A stretch of DNA of 64,000 bases from Lachnospiraceae bacterium (GCA_024690825.1 JAILOK010000097.1:1-64000); one strand, 5' to 3'; numbered from the stretch's first letter, positions 9,530 to 19,314 are shown. Numbers and translations: made by a program. Notes: generated by a model from the sequence alone, not told the origin.

Positions 9530-10339
9530 CGGCACTGTATTTCGGTACATGATGCCACAAGCGTCTTTTCTTCTGTCAGCAGGATTTTTGCCGCCACCAT
9601 TCTTGTTGTCATAGGAATCGTGGTCACTTCAGGTGTCATGCTTGCCGTTTCCGGAAGAAGAGCCGTCATGGCAAGACAGGCCCTTGCCGCAAATGAAGCC
9701 AGGGCGGAATTTCTGGCAAACATGTCCCATGAGATCAGGACACCGATCAATGCGGTGCTCGGAATGAACGAGATGATCTTAAGGGAGAGCAAAGAAGGCC
9801 ATATCCTTGATTATTCAAAGAAAATAAAGACAGCGGGACAAAGGCTCCTGGATCTTGTCAATGAGCTCCTTGATTATTCGTCCTCCGACCCGGACAGAAG
9901 CATCACAAGGACAGAAAAAAGCTTTATAGCTCCCGAGGCGCATATCCTTGTTGTCGACGATGAGCCGATGAACCTGGAGGTGTTCAAAAGTCTGCTTAAG
10001 CACACGCGCATAAAGATCGATCAGGCAGGCAGCGGAAAAGAAGCCGTAAAGAAGGCCCGTGACAACGATTACGATGTGGTATTCATGGATCATATGATGC
10101 CGGAAATGGACGGAGTCGAGGCCATGAAGAAGATCAGGGCCGTGACCTCTGATGTGGGCAGGTCTGTAATCATTGTCGCGCTTACGGCAAATGCCGTATC
10201 GGGAGCGAGAGAGATGTTCATAAAGGAAGGCTTTGACGGATTCATCGCCAAGCCTATAAATACGGCGGATTTTGAAAGAGTGATGCTTCGGGAACTTCCG
10301 GAGGGAAAAATTTCATTTGACGGGAGGGCGAGAGAATGA
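9530..10339 (+). pseudogene. hybrid histidine kinase remnant: TM + HisKA + REC, lacking N-terminal sensor and HATPase domain
   Basis: Frame is open from 9530 at the IS edge (..SVSRIFAATILVVIGIVVTSGVML..). HisKA ARAEFLANMSHEIRTPINAVLGMNEMI runs through LLDYSSSDPDRS directly into FIAPEAHILVVDDEPMNLEVF. Confidence 0.83.
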
Positions 10340-13300
10340 AGCTGATAAAAAAAGCGCTTGGCAGACTGAGCGACTTCACTCTCAGTTACGAAGAACGTAC
10401 CTTTATCATGCTGGCCCTGACCGGAGTTACGGCAATGATCATTGCCCTGATCTTTGATATACTTGGCGGGGAGAGCATGGTTGAGAATGTGACTATTATC
10501 ATTTCGATAATACTTGTTCCGGTCATAGTGACTATAAGCGTCCGGACTAAGAAGATCTGGCTCGGGTCGATCCTGTGCGTATCCGCTCTTGTTTTTGGCA
10601 TCATCCCGGTTACCTTCTTTTTCGGCGGTGGAATGAACGGAGGAGGCGTATACTGGATAATATTTGCCTACATGTTCATAGGAATGTCCCTTACCGGAAA
10701 GCTGAGAGTTACGATGATGGTGATCCTTACAGGTGTCGGATTATTTGAATTGTGGGCTTCTTTCAGACATCCGGAATGGATATACCGCCATACCAGAGAG
10801 ATGGCTTGTGTTGATTCCGCTGTGTCCATTATACTTGTGGGCATCTGCATCTATCTGATGCATACCTACCAGAAATGGATATTTATTGAAGAAAGCAACC
10901 GGGCTTATGCGGAAGCAAAAAGGGCAGAGGAACTGAACCGCTCCCAGAACCGCTTTTTCTCCAGCATGAGCCATGAGATCCGAACCCCCATAAACTCGAT
11001 ACTGGGTCTAAACGAGCTCATACTCAGAGACGAATATGCATCGGATGATATTATAAGGGATGCATCAGGCATACAGGGCGCGGGAAAAATGCTCCTTGCT
11101 CTTATTAATGACATTCTGGATTTTTCAAAGATAGAAGCGGGAAGCATGGATATAGTTCCCGTGGATTACCGTATCGGGGATATGCTTTCCGAGATCGTCA
11201 ATATGATATGGCTTCGGGCACATGATAAGGGACTGGGGCTTGAAGTCAGCGTGGACCCGGAGGTTCCCGTGGTGCTTTACGGTGATGAGGTCCGCATCAA
11301 GCAGGTGATCATAAACCTTCTCAATAACGCGGTAAAGTACACAAAAGAAGGCCATGTGGAGCTGAATGTCGAAAGCAGGGATATAGATGATAATACGGTT
11401 GAACTGCTGATATCCGTTTCAGATACGGGAATGGGAATAAAAAAGGAGGACCTGCCATTCCTGTTCGATGCTTTCAAGAGGGTCGATGAGGGAAAGAACA
11501 GGCATATCGAGGGAACAGGTCTCGGACTTTCCATCGTAAAACAGCTTGTTGAACTCATGGACGGAAATATCACGGTAAACAGCGTCTACGGTGAAGGATC
11601 CACCTTCACTGTCATGGTGAAACAGACCGTGACCGATCATAATAAGGTCGGCGAGCTCAATATCCATAACCAGCAGATGGTGAGGAGAAGCTCATACGAG
11701 AGCAGATTCTGGGCACCCGAGGTCAGGATCCTCATAGTGGATGACAATGAAATGAACCTTGAGGTCGAAAAAAGGCTTCTTGTTGATACCGATATGGGCA
11801 TAGACACGGCCTTAAGCGGAAAGGAAGCTCTCGAAAAGAGCCAGCAGATCCATTATGATGCCATCTTTATGGATCATCTCATGCCCGGAATGGACGGAAT
11901 AGAGTGCCTGGAGGCCTTAAGGAATCAGGCGGGAGGGTTAAACCGTGCCACCCCGGTGATCATCCTTACCGCCAATGCCGGAAGCGGGAACAGGGAACTT
12001 TACAACAGAGCCGGATTTGACGGATATCTTGTCAAACCGGTTTCGGGTGAAGCCATGGAGGATATGCTCATACGGCATATTCCGGCTGAAAAGCTGATCT
12101 TAAGGTCTGTGATGATGGGCGAAGATGAGGAGATAAATACCTCGGATAATTATGCCGAAAAGCTTCCCGTCATTATCACATCCTCCAGCATGTGCGATCT
12201 TCCCGAATCGATGATAAGAAAGCTTCATATCCCCATTCTGCCGTTTATGATCAAAACAGATGAGGGAGAGTTTGAAGACGGGGTCAATATGGACGCCGAT
12301 GAGCTTATCAGGCACATGAATCAGGGGAAAGAAGCTGTTTCGTCACCGCCGGATGAGGCTGAATATACGGGATTCTTTGCAAATGTTTTAAGAAGGGCGC
12401 ATCACATCATACATATATCGATCACGACCAGCATGAGCCGGGATTACAGCTCGGCCTCTGAAGCGGCTAAGTCCTTTGACAACGTATCGGTAATAAATTC
12501 GGAATGCATATCGAGCGCCACCGGAATACTCGTGCTGATCGCCTGCAAGCTGGTGCAGCAGGGATTGTCGGCGGAGGATATCGTAGCTGAACTTGAGACG
12601 GCAAAGAAACGCTTAAAGTGCAGTTTTATAATAAATACGACCGATTATATGGCAAAAAAGGGTCTGGTGAGCAAAAGGCTTAACAGGATCGCCGACGCGC
12701 TGAACCTGCATCCTGCTTTAAGGATAAAGGACGACAGGGCAGGCATCGGAGGAGTCTGGTTCGGAAGGACGAAGAGGGCCTACAAAAAATATATCGCAAA
12801 CGCCTTGCCGCCGGATACCATACCGGATTCCGATATGGTGTTTGTCACTTATGTGGATGTGCCGGGAGAAATGCTTGAATGGATCGAAGCGGAGATCAGA
12901 AAGACGGCCTATTTCGAGCATGTGGTATTTCAGCAGGCATCGGCCGCAATATCCTCAAACTGCGGTCCGGGAACCTTTGGAATACTGTATTTCCTCAAAT
13001 CGAATAAATCCTATAATCTGGCATCGTTCATAGATCCCGTGACGGAGCGCGGGAGAGTTGAGGATGAAGAGGATATGACCGATGATATGGATGCCGAAGA
13101 TGCGGAAACGGATATCCCTGCCGAAGATATGGCAGAGGAGGTTTCCGTTGAGGAAACTCATGTGCCCGAGCCTGCCGCCGGGAAAAAATGGTACGACGGG
13201 ATAGACTGCATAGATGCAGCGGCTGCCATAAAGAACAGCGGGTCCGAGGAGGCATTTAAGAGTGTATTAAAGATCTTCTTTGATTCCATAGAAGAAAAGC

Positions 13301-13770
13301 ACGGGGATCTGGAAAAATTCTACTCTTCAGAGGATTGGGACAATTATACGATCAAGATCCACGCTCTGAAAAGCTCAGCAAGGCTTGTGGGAGCCACGGA
13401 TCTGGGCGAAAAGGCCGAGCGTCTGGAGATGGCGGGCAAGGAAAAGGATCTTGATTATATCAGGGATAATCATGTGCCGGTAATGGGAGAGTATCTCTCC
13501 TTTGGTGAGAAGCTTAAATCCGTATTTAACGAAGATGCCGTTAAAGACGGAAAAGCAGGCGGCAAACCCGTGGCGGATGATTTTATGATGGAAAGCATAT
13601 ATGAGGAGCTTAAAAGCGCGGCAGATGACATGGACTGCGAAAGGGTCGAGGCCATCATGAAGGAGGCCGGGGAATATGCCATACCCGATGCCGAGCAGGA
13701 AAGATTCAACGCTGTCAGTGAAAAAGCAAGGATGCTCGATTATGAAGGAATACTTGAAGCGCTTAAATAA
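10336..13770 (+). CDS. hybrid histidine kinase: multi-TM, HisKA, HATPase_c, REC, DegV-like domain, Hpt
   Basis: FFSSMSHEIRTPINSILGLNELI; IEGTGLGLSIVKQLVELMDG; ILIVDDNEMNLEV..DAIFMDHLMPGMDGIE; DegV-like IITSSSMCDLPESMIRKLHIPILPFMIKTDEGEFEDGV..HISITTSMSRDYSSASEAA..INSECISSATGILVLIACKLVQQG; Hpt KIHALKSSARLVGATDLGEKAERLE. Confidence 0.85.
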   Translation: MKLIKKALGRLSDFTLSYEERTFIMLALTGVTAMIIALIFDILGGESMVENVTIIISIILVPVIVTISVRTKKIWLGSILCVSALVFGIIPVTFFFGGGMNGGGVYWIIFAYMFIGMSLTGKLRVTMMVILTGVGLFELWASFRHPEWIYRHTREMACVDSAVSIILVGICIYLMHTYQKWIFIEESNRAYAEAKRAEELNRSQNRFFSSMSHEIRTPINSILGLNELILRDEYASDDIIRDASGIQGAGKMLLALINDILDFSKIEAGSMDIVPVDYRIGDMLSEIVNMIWLRAHDKGLGLEVSVDPEVPVVLYGDEVRIKQVIINLLNNAVKYTKEGHVELNVESRDIDDNTVELLISVSDTGMGIKKEDLPFLFDAFKRVDEGKNRHIEGTGLGLSIVKQLVELMDGNITVNSVYGEGSTFTVMVKQTVTDHNKVGELNIHNQQMVRRSSYESRFWAPEVRILIVDDNEMNLEVEKRLLVDTDMGIDTALSGKEALEKSQQIHYDAIFMDHLMPGMDGIECLEALRNQAGGLNRATPVIILTANAGSGNRELYNRAGFDGYLVKPVSGEAMEDMLIRHIPAEKLILRSVMMGEDEEINTSDNYAEKLPVIITSSSMCDLPESMIRKLHIPILPFMIKTDEGEFEDGVNMDADELIRHMNQGKEAVSSPPDEAEYTGFFANVLRRAHHIIHISITTSMSRDYSSASEAAKSFDNVSVINSECISSATGILVLIACKLVQQGLSAEDIVAELETAKKRLKCSFIINTTDYMAKKGLVSKRLNRIADALNLHPALRIKDDRAGIGGVWFGRTKRAYKKYIANALPPDTIPDSDMVFVTYVDVPGEMLEWIEAEIRKTAYFEHVVFQQASAAISSNCGPGTFGILYFLKSNKSYNLASFIDPVTERGRVEDEEDMTDDMDAEDAETDIPAEDMAEEVSVEETHVPEPAAGKKWYDGIDCIDAAAAIKNSGSEEAFKSVLKIFFDSIEEKHGDLEKFYSSEDWDNYTIKIHALKSSARLVGATDLGEKAERLEMAGKEKDLDYIRDNHVPVMGEYLSFGEKLKSVFNEDAVKDGKAGGKPVADDFMMESIYEELKSAADDMDCERVEAIMKEAGEYAIPDAEQERFNAVSEKARMLDYEGILEALK

Positions 13771-13818
13771 CTGTGTAAGTTTTTTATGAATGACCTGAAT
13801 AAATAAAAGGATGATCAT

Positions 13819-15342
13819 ATGGATACTGTTGTAAGAATAAATGATGCGGTGAATTCCTTTGCGTGGGGAACTTTCGGTCTTGTTCTTCTTTTGGGAACAG
13901 GGCTGATATGCACTGTTGTCACAGGTTTCTTTCAGATAACCCATATCAGGCACTGGTTTAAGGAAACCTTCGGGATAATGAGAAACAGAGGCCGCATAAT
14001 AAACGATGCCGGAGCTCTTTCGCAGTTCCGTTCCTTTTGTACGGCTTTATGCGCAACGATAGGCACGGGAAATATCGCCGGCGTGTCCACGGCGATCTGT
14101 GTCGGAGGACCGGGAGCCGTATTCTGGATGTGGGTCGCGGCTTTTTTCGGTATGATGGTCAAGTATTCCGAAAATGTCCTGGGCGTCTACTACAGACGTA
14201 GGAATTCGGAAGGAGCATGGTCGGGCGGACCTATGTATTATCTCGAGGACGGGCTCGGATCCATAAAACACTGCAGGAAGCCGGGAAGAGTATTGGGTAT
14301 TCTCTTCTGCATATTTACCGTACTGGCTTCCTTTGGCATAGGCAATATGGGTCAGATAAACAAGATCACGATCAATTTCGGTGAAACATTTCTTTCGGGT
14401 GTGAATAAGGGAATGTTTCTCGGAGCGCCAAATGTTGACTGGATGATAGGATTCGTCCTTATGATCGCCGTTGCATGTATTATCATGGGCGGCTTCAGGA
14501 GACTGGCGGCGGTTTCCGAAAAACTGATCCCTTTTATGTCATGTATGTATATTCTGGGATGCCTCATAGTGATACTGCTTCATATCACAATGATCCCGGC
14601 AGTATTTTCAGCCATATTCAGGTTTGCTCTGGGAACGAAGGCGTTTGCCGGAGGAACGGCAGGTACGGCAGTGCAGCTGGCTTTTAATACTATCAAGAAC
14701 GGATGCAAGAGAGGCGTCTTTTCAAATGAGGCAGGCCTCGGTTCTTCCGTCATGGTTCACAGCAACACCTGTGCAAGGGAACCCGTAAAGCAGGGAATGT
14801 GGGGGATCGCGGAGGTTTTCCTTGATACGATCGTGATCTGCTCCATGACCGCGATCGTTGTTTTAAGCTCGGGAGCCATTGATCTTGGCACAGGTCTTGT
14901 CGTGGAAGGAACGAATGATGCCACTCTGGTCGCAAAGTCCTTCGGAGCCGTGCTTGGAAAGCCGGGAGAGTGGTTTGTGGTGCTTGCGATCACGCTCTTT
15001 GCCTTTACAACTGTCATGGGATGGTCTTATTATGGAGCAAAGGTCACGGAATATCTATTTGGCGTGACATGGGCAAAGGTATACCGGATGTTCTTCATCC
15101 TGCTCATCATCCTGGGCGCAGTGATGGAGTCGAATCTGGCCTGGGATATATCGGATACCTTTAACGGACTGATGATGATACCGAACCTGATCGGGCTTCT
15201 GACGCAGATCCCGTTGATAATAAAGCTTACGAAAAACTATGTCGACAGGAGACTTAAAAACAGGGATGTGAAGCCGCTGCTCTCATATGATCCCGATATA
15301 CAGAAGGATGCCGAAAAAGCAGTGGATAAGGGACTGGATTAA
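13819..15342 (+). CDS. sodium:alanine/amino acid symporter (AGCS family)
   Basis: LSQFRSFCTALCATIGTGNIAGVSTAICVGGPGAVFWMWVAAFFGMMVKYSENVLGVYYRRRN and GCKRGVFSNEAGLGSSVMVHSNT. Confidence 0.93.
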   Translation: MDTVVRINDAVNSFAWGTFGLVLLLGTGLICTVVTGFFQITHIRHWFKETFGIMRNRGRIINDAGALSQFRSFCTALCATIGTGNIAGVSTAICVGGPGAVFWMWVAAFFGMMVKYSENVLGVYYRRRNSEGAWSGGPMYYLEDGLGSIKHCRKPGRVLGILFCIFTVLASFGIGNMGQINKITINFGETFLSGVNKGMFLGAPNVDWMIGFVLMIAVACIIMGGFRRLAAVSEKLIPFMSCMYILGCLIVILLHITMIPAVFSAIFRFALGTKAFAGGTAGTAVQLAFNTIKNGCKRGVFSNEAGLGSSVMVHSNTCAREPVKQGMWGIAEVFLDTIVICSMTAIVVLSSGAIDLGTGLVVEGTNDATLVAKSFGAVLGKPGEWFVVLAITLFAFTTVMGWSYYGAKVTEYLFGVTWAKVYRMFFILLIILGAVMESNLAWDISDTFNGLMMIPNLIGLLTQIPLIIKLTKNYVDRRLKNRDVKPLLSYDPDIQKDAEKAVDKGLD

Positions 15343-15365
15343 GAAATAATATTTTTGGAGGTTTT

Positions 15366-16133
15366 TTGATGAGTGAGTTAAAGAAAAATGTCGTTCTGGT
15401 AGTCTTTCAGTACAGCGTTGTGGTGAAGGGCTTTGAGAAGAAACTCAGGGATCTGGCATACGGCGTGGATGTATTGTCCGAAGGATATAACAGTATAAGC
15501 GGACGCGTGGACTGGGCAGGACTTGTTGTGTTTTATCTGCCCAAAGATATCGTAAGCGATCTGACGATACAGGATAACTTCAAAAAGATGCTTGCTGTAG
15601 TCCAGGAGAAGGGACGAAATATTATAATTGTAGGAGAACCGGACTTTCACGGCAAGCTTTTAAGTGATGTTCCGTCGGTCAGAGACTGCAAATGGTTTGA
15701 CCGTCCGGTCGATATGGATGCGTTTGCGCAGGCGGTGGAAAAGGGTCTGCAGGCCCCTGCAAAAAAAACCGGTGAAAAAAAGATACTAATCGTTGATGAT
15801 GATCCATCCTACGCCGGCATGGTCAGGGAATGGATCAAGGACACCTATCATACAGATATAGTGACTGCCGGAATGCAGGCCATAACATTTCTGTTAAAAA
15901 AGCCCGTAGACCTGATACTGCTTGATTATGAGATGCCGGTTGTGGACGGCCCGCAGGTGCTCCAGATGCTCAGACAGGAAGAAGCGACCGCGCATATCCC
16001 TGTGATCTTTCTGACGGGAAACGGCACAAAGGAAGCAGTGGGAAGGGTCATGGCATTAAAGCCCGACGGATATATACTGAAATCCACATCCAGGGATAAA
16101 CTGCTTGAGCTGCTGAAGAATAAACTGGGTTGA
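15366..16133 (+). CDS. response regulator with a degenerate N-terminal module and a C-terminal receiver domain
   Basis: C-terminal REC KILIVDDDPSYAGMVREWI..VDLILLDYEMPVVDGPQVLQML..IPVIFLTGNGTKEAVGRVMALKPDGYILKS. The start codon may be 3 nt downstream. Confidence 0.8.
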   Translation: MMSELKKNVVLVVFQYSVVVKGFEKKLRDLAYGVDVLSEGYNSISGRVDWAGLVVFYLPKDIVSDLTIQDNFKKMLAVVQEKGRNIIIVGEPDFHGKLLSDVPSVRDCKWFDRPVDMDAFAQAVEKGLQAPAKKTGEKKILIVDDDPSYAGMVREWIKDTYHTDIVTAGMQAITFLLKKPVDLILLDYEMPVVDGPQVLQMLRQEEATAHIPVIFLTGNGTKEAVGRVMALKPDGYILKSTSRDKLLELLKNKLG

Positions 16134-16154
16134 GTTTTTTATTATATGTGAAAA

Positions 16155-16182
16155 AAGAAGGAGCCCTTACGGGCTCCTTCTT
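16155..16182. terminator. bidirectional terminator hairpin between convergent genes
   Basis: AAGAAGGAGCCC ttac GGGCTCCTTCTT, perfect 12-bp stem. Confidence 0.85.
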
Positions 16183-16194
16183 ACATGAGTAAGA

Positions 16195-18312
16195 TTACGG
16201 TTCTATTATATTGAAATTACCTCTCTGTCCACCGGAAGCTTTGCTTAAGTTTTCGATCAGGTCATTAAATACTTCCTCATCACCGGAAACTTCCGACTTG
16301 TCAAGTATCTCTTCGGGGTCACTGAGCATCAGGGCCAGCGCCTTTGAAGGACATTCAACTGTTGCATCGGGCTTTTCGCCGATGGTTCCCTTCGCATAGA
16401 GGAGAGCGCCGTATCTGAGGCACAGAGTGTAGGTTTCCTTTGTGTCTTTGAGGTACATCTCTATGGTGTAGCTGTCATCGGAAGCCTTGTCCTTGTCAAG
16501 AAGTATGCCCATGTAATCAAAGGCCATCTCCGGAGTGAGATTCTGCATGAGATCGGATGCGAAATTTGATTTTCCGCCGATGTTTCCTGTCTGATTTCCC
16601 TTCCGAAGCTCTAAAGCTGCAGTCAGATAGCAGTTTCTCCAGGTTCCCGATTCGGCCTGGTAGCCAAGCTGTTCGAGGGCGTCTGCACAGAGATTTCTGG
16701 CATCTTCATCATCGGGATCCGCAAATACCATCATATTGGTGAATTCTGCAACCCATTGATATTCGCCTTCATCAAACTCTTCCAAAGCCTTCTTCATGGC
16801 CGCATCTTTTCCGCCAAGCTCCAGATATTCAGCCCATTTTTTGGCTGTTTCCTCAGGCGTGAGTTTGCCCAGGTTAATGGGATTGGCATCATACCAGCCC
16901 ATGTATTTCTGGTAAACAGCCTTGGAATCGTGAGCAACAGTGCCGTAATACTGGCGTGTATACCAGTTCTTTGCAAGCTCTTTGGGGAGCTTGATAGTAT
17001 TTGCGATCTCCGTGGAGGTTTCTCCGCTGTTGATCCTTGAAAGAGTCTCATCATTGATGTATTTGTATACGGCCGCGGTATTTATCATGTAGTCCTTTAC
17101 CACATCTTTTCCCCAGTGAGGCCAGTTGTGTGCCTGGAAGGTTACCTCGGTCTTGTCTCCGAACAGGGCAACGGCTTCCATTATGTATTCAGCCCAGGCA
17201 TTACCGTCACGTACCTCGGCGCCTCTTAAGGTATAAAGATTATGAAGGGTTCCGGTACAGTTTTCAGCAAGCCACAGTGCTTTCTTCTGAGGCAGATATG
17301 CGTTCATTTCCGCAGGAGCCTCCGTCCCGGGTGTCATCTGGAATTCGATGTCTATGCCGTCGATGGTGACCTTTTCTCCGGTTTCCTTTACTTCATAGGT
17401 CGGAACGATGAAGGTGATGTTTCCTCTTGACTGTCCCTGACCTATTCCTATTGAAAGTGCGCCTTTTTCTCCCTTGTCAAGCATCACACCGTACTGGTAC
17501 TGTGCTCTCCTTGACATAGCAGTTCCGGCATAGAGATTTTCCTCCATTGCATGCTCCGTAAAGCCTTCGGGAACGATCACGGGAATCTTTCCGCTGTCCG
17601 CCTGCTCCTGCAGATCGAGATCACTGTCAGCCTTTTCGGAATCAGACATAAAGGCTTTTATTCCGCCAAAGTGATCAACATGCGGATGTGACATGATGAC
17701 GGCCTTTATGGGCTTTTTGCCGAGATTTTTGTCAACAAGATCCTTTGCTGCCGATGCAACATTCTCGGTCATGGCGGTATCAAAGATGATCCAGCCGGTA
17801 TCGCCCTCTACGAAGGTTACATTTGCCATATCGTATCCACGGACCTGGTAAATGCCGTCTGTGACCTCAAAAAGACCATAGGCGTGGTTATTAACACAGT
17901 TCTGCCAGAGACTGGGATTTGCTGAATCGGGAATTTCATCCGCATCATCGAGAAAATCGTAGGCTTTCTGGCTCCACATCACCAATCCGTCTTCGTTTGT
18001 GATCTCGAGCTCCTCAGGGGCGTCTATCAGTCCCTTTGTGGCGAATTCATATTCCTGTTTGTCATCAAAATCAAGAATGTCGTACATCTCCTTGTTCTTT
18101 TTGGCGGTGATGTCCGTTGCGGCCTTTGTCCTGTTCGTGGTTTTGACGGCCGGTTCTTTGGCTTCTTCGGTGTCATCGGTTTCTTCAGTTTCTTTGTCCA
18201 ATGTTTTCTTTGGTGACGAAGCTGCTTCTGTTACTGCGATCCCGACGCTGCCGGCAAATAAAAATGTGGATACTGCCACAGCCAGGATCTTTGTGATCAA
18301 ACCTCTTTGCAT
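16195..18312 (-). CDS. exported alkyl/aryl-sulfatase (SdsA1/BDS1-like, MBL fold + SCP2-like C-terminus)
   Basis: Signal-like N-terminus MQRGLITKILAVAVSTFLFAGSVGIAVTEA; NNHAYGLFEVTDGIYQVRGYDMANVTFVEGDTGWIIFDT; VIMSHPHVDHFGGIKAF; TPGTEAPAEMNAYLPQKKALWLAENCTGTLHNLYTLRGAEVRD. Confidence 0.9.
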   Translation of the reverse strand: MQRGLITKILAVAVSTFLFAGSVGIAVTEAASSPKKTLDKETEETDDTEEAKEPAVKTTNRTKAATDITAKKNKEMYDILDFDDKQEYEFATKGLIDAPEELEITNEDGLVMWSQKAYDFLDDADEIPDSANPSLWQNCVNNHAYGLFEVTDGIYQVRGYDMANVTFVEGDTGWIIFDTAMTENVASAAKDLVDKNLGKKPIKAVIMSHPHVDHFGGIKAFMSDSEKADSDLDLQEQADSGKIPVIVPEGFTEHAMEENLYAGTAMSRRAQYQYGVMLDKGEKGALSIGIGQGQSRGNITFIVPTYEVKETGEKVTIDGIDIEFQMTPGTEAPAEMNAYLPQKKALWLAENCTGTLHNLYTLRGAEVRDGNAWAEYIMEAVALFGDKTEVTFQAHNWPHWGKDVVKDYMINTAAVYKYINDETLSRINSGETSTEIANTIKLPKELAKNWYTRQYYGTVAHDSKAVYQKYMGWYDANPINLGKLTPEETAKKWAEYLELGGKDAAMKKALEEFDEGEYQWVAEFTNMMVFADPDDEDARNLCADALEQLGYQAESGTWRNCYLTAALELRKGNQTGNIGGKSNFASDLMQNLTPEMAFDYMGILLDKDKASDDSYTIEMYLKDTKETYTLCLRYGALLYAKGTIGEKPDATVECPSKALALMLSDPEEILDKSEVSGDEEVFNDLIENLSKASGGQRGNFNIIEP

Positions 18313-18375
18313 TATTACCTCCTCCTTTTTGTAAATTATTCTGTTAATGACGCATGTTTGAATAATACCATGTTT

Positions 18376-19206
18376 TTACTTCTTTTCATACATCGGATTT
18401 GTATTTTCCGACAGAAAGAAATCCAGTACTCTGTTTTTGTAATCGGGGGCCGTATCAAAGGCAGCATGTCCGTAACCTTTGTACATATACAGGAGGAAAT
18501 CGGGCTTTTTGTCGAGATTTACGGCTATTTCCATGGTCGCGTCAGAGTCAAGCACCGGATCTTCGTAAACCCCCAAAGCCAGCACGGGACAGGCTATCTT
18601 TTCAAGTTCGCCCGAGACATCAAAATCCTTTATGGAGCGCGCAAGGATTATGAATTTCTTCAATTCTTCATCCGTGACTCTTTTTGCGGTCTCCTTGAAA
18701 TAATCCGTATACTGTGCATAAACTTCGGGAGGAAATATCTGCTTGCCGTATTCCAGGTAAAGCCCCTCCCTGTCGCCTTTTTCGGCCAGTTCTATCCACC
18801 TGTCTATGACAGCCCTCTGCCCGGGGTGTACATGGGGAGAGGTGGATCCCAGAGCGATTTTTTTTACAAGAGCCGGATATCTTATCGCCAGGACCTGGGC
18901 GATCATGCCTCCCTGGGAAGCCCCGAAAACATAAGCATCCTTAAGTCCCAGTTCCTTCATGACAGCTGCCGTATCATCAGCCATGTCATAAATGGAATAA
19001 TCATCGGGGATGTTTTTTCTGCGCTCGAAAACATAGGCGGTAAAATCCTCTGACACCAGACTGTAGGCTTTTTCAACGATCTCTTTTGAGGGAGAGATGC
19101 GCTGGATGCTTAAACCCGGTATGATGACGAAGGTTTTTCCGCCCTTACCGAACTTAAAGTATTCCATTTCAAATCCGTTCACACTTACAACACCTGTATC
19201 TGCCAT
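18376..19206 (-). CDS. alpha/beta hydrolase
   Basis: KTFVIIPGLSIQRISPS and nucleophile elbow AYVFGASQGGMIAQVLAIRYP; catalytic His region GYGHAAFDTAP. Confidence 0.87.
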   Translation of the reverse strand: MADTGVVSVNGFEMEYFKFGKGGKTFVIIPGLSIQRISPSKEIVEKAYSLVSEDFTAYVFERRKNIPDDYSIYDMADDTAAVMKELGLKDAYVFGASQGGMIAQVLAIRYPALVKKIALGSTSPHVHPGQRAVIDRWIELAEKGDREGLYLEYGKQIFPPEVYAQYTDYFKETAKRVTDEELKKFIILARSIKDFDVSGELEKIACPVLALGVYEDPVLDSDATMEIAVNLDKKPDFLLYMYKGYGHAAFDTAPDYKNRVLDFFLSENTNPMYEKK

Positions 19207-19275
19207 TGCTTCTTCCTTTCATATAATAAGAACATTCAACTGCTGTTTATCAAACCATAAGGGCTCCTCTCCGTA

Positions 19276-19313
19276 AAAAAACAGGGAAGGGTATTGGCTC
19301 TTCCCTGTTTTTT
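19276..19313 (-). terminator. terminator downstream of tRNA-Ala
   Basis: AAAAAACAGGGAAG / CTTCCCTGTTTTTT inverted repeat with 10-nt loop. Confidence 0.8.
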
Positions 19314-19314
19314 A

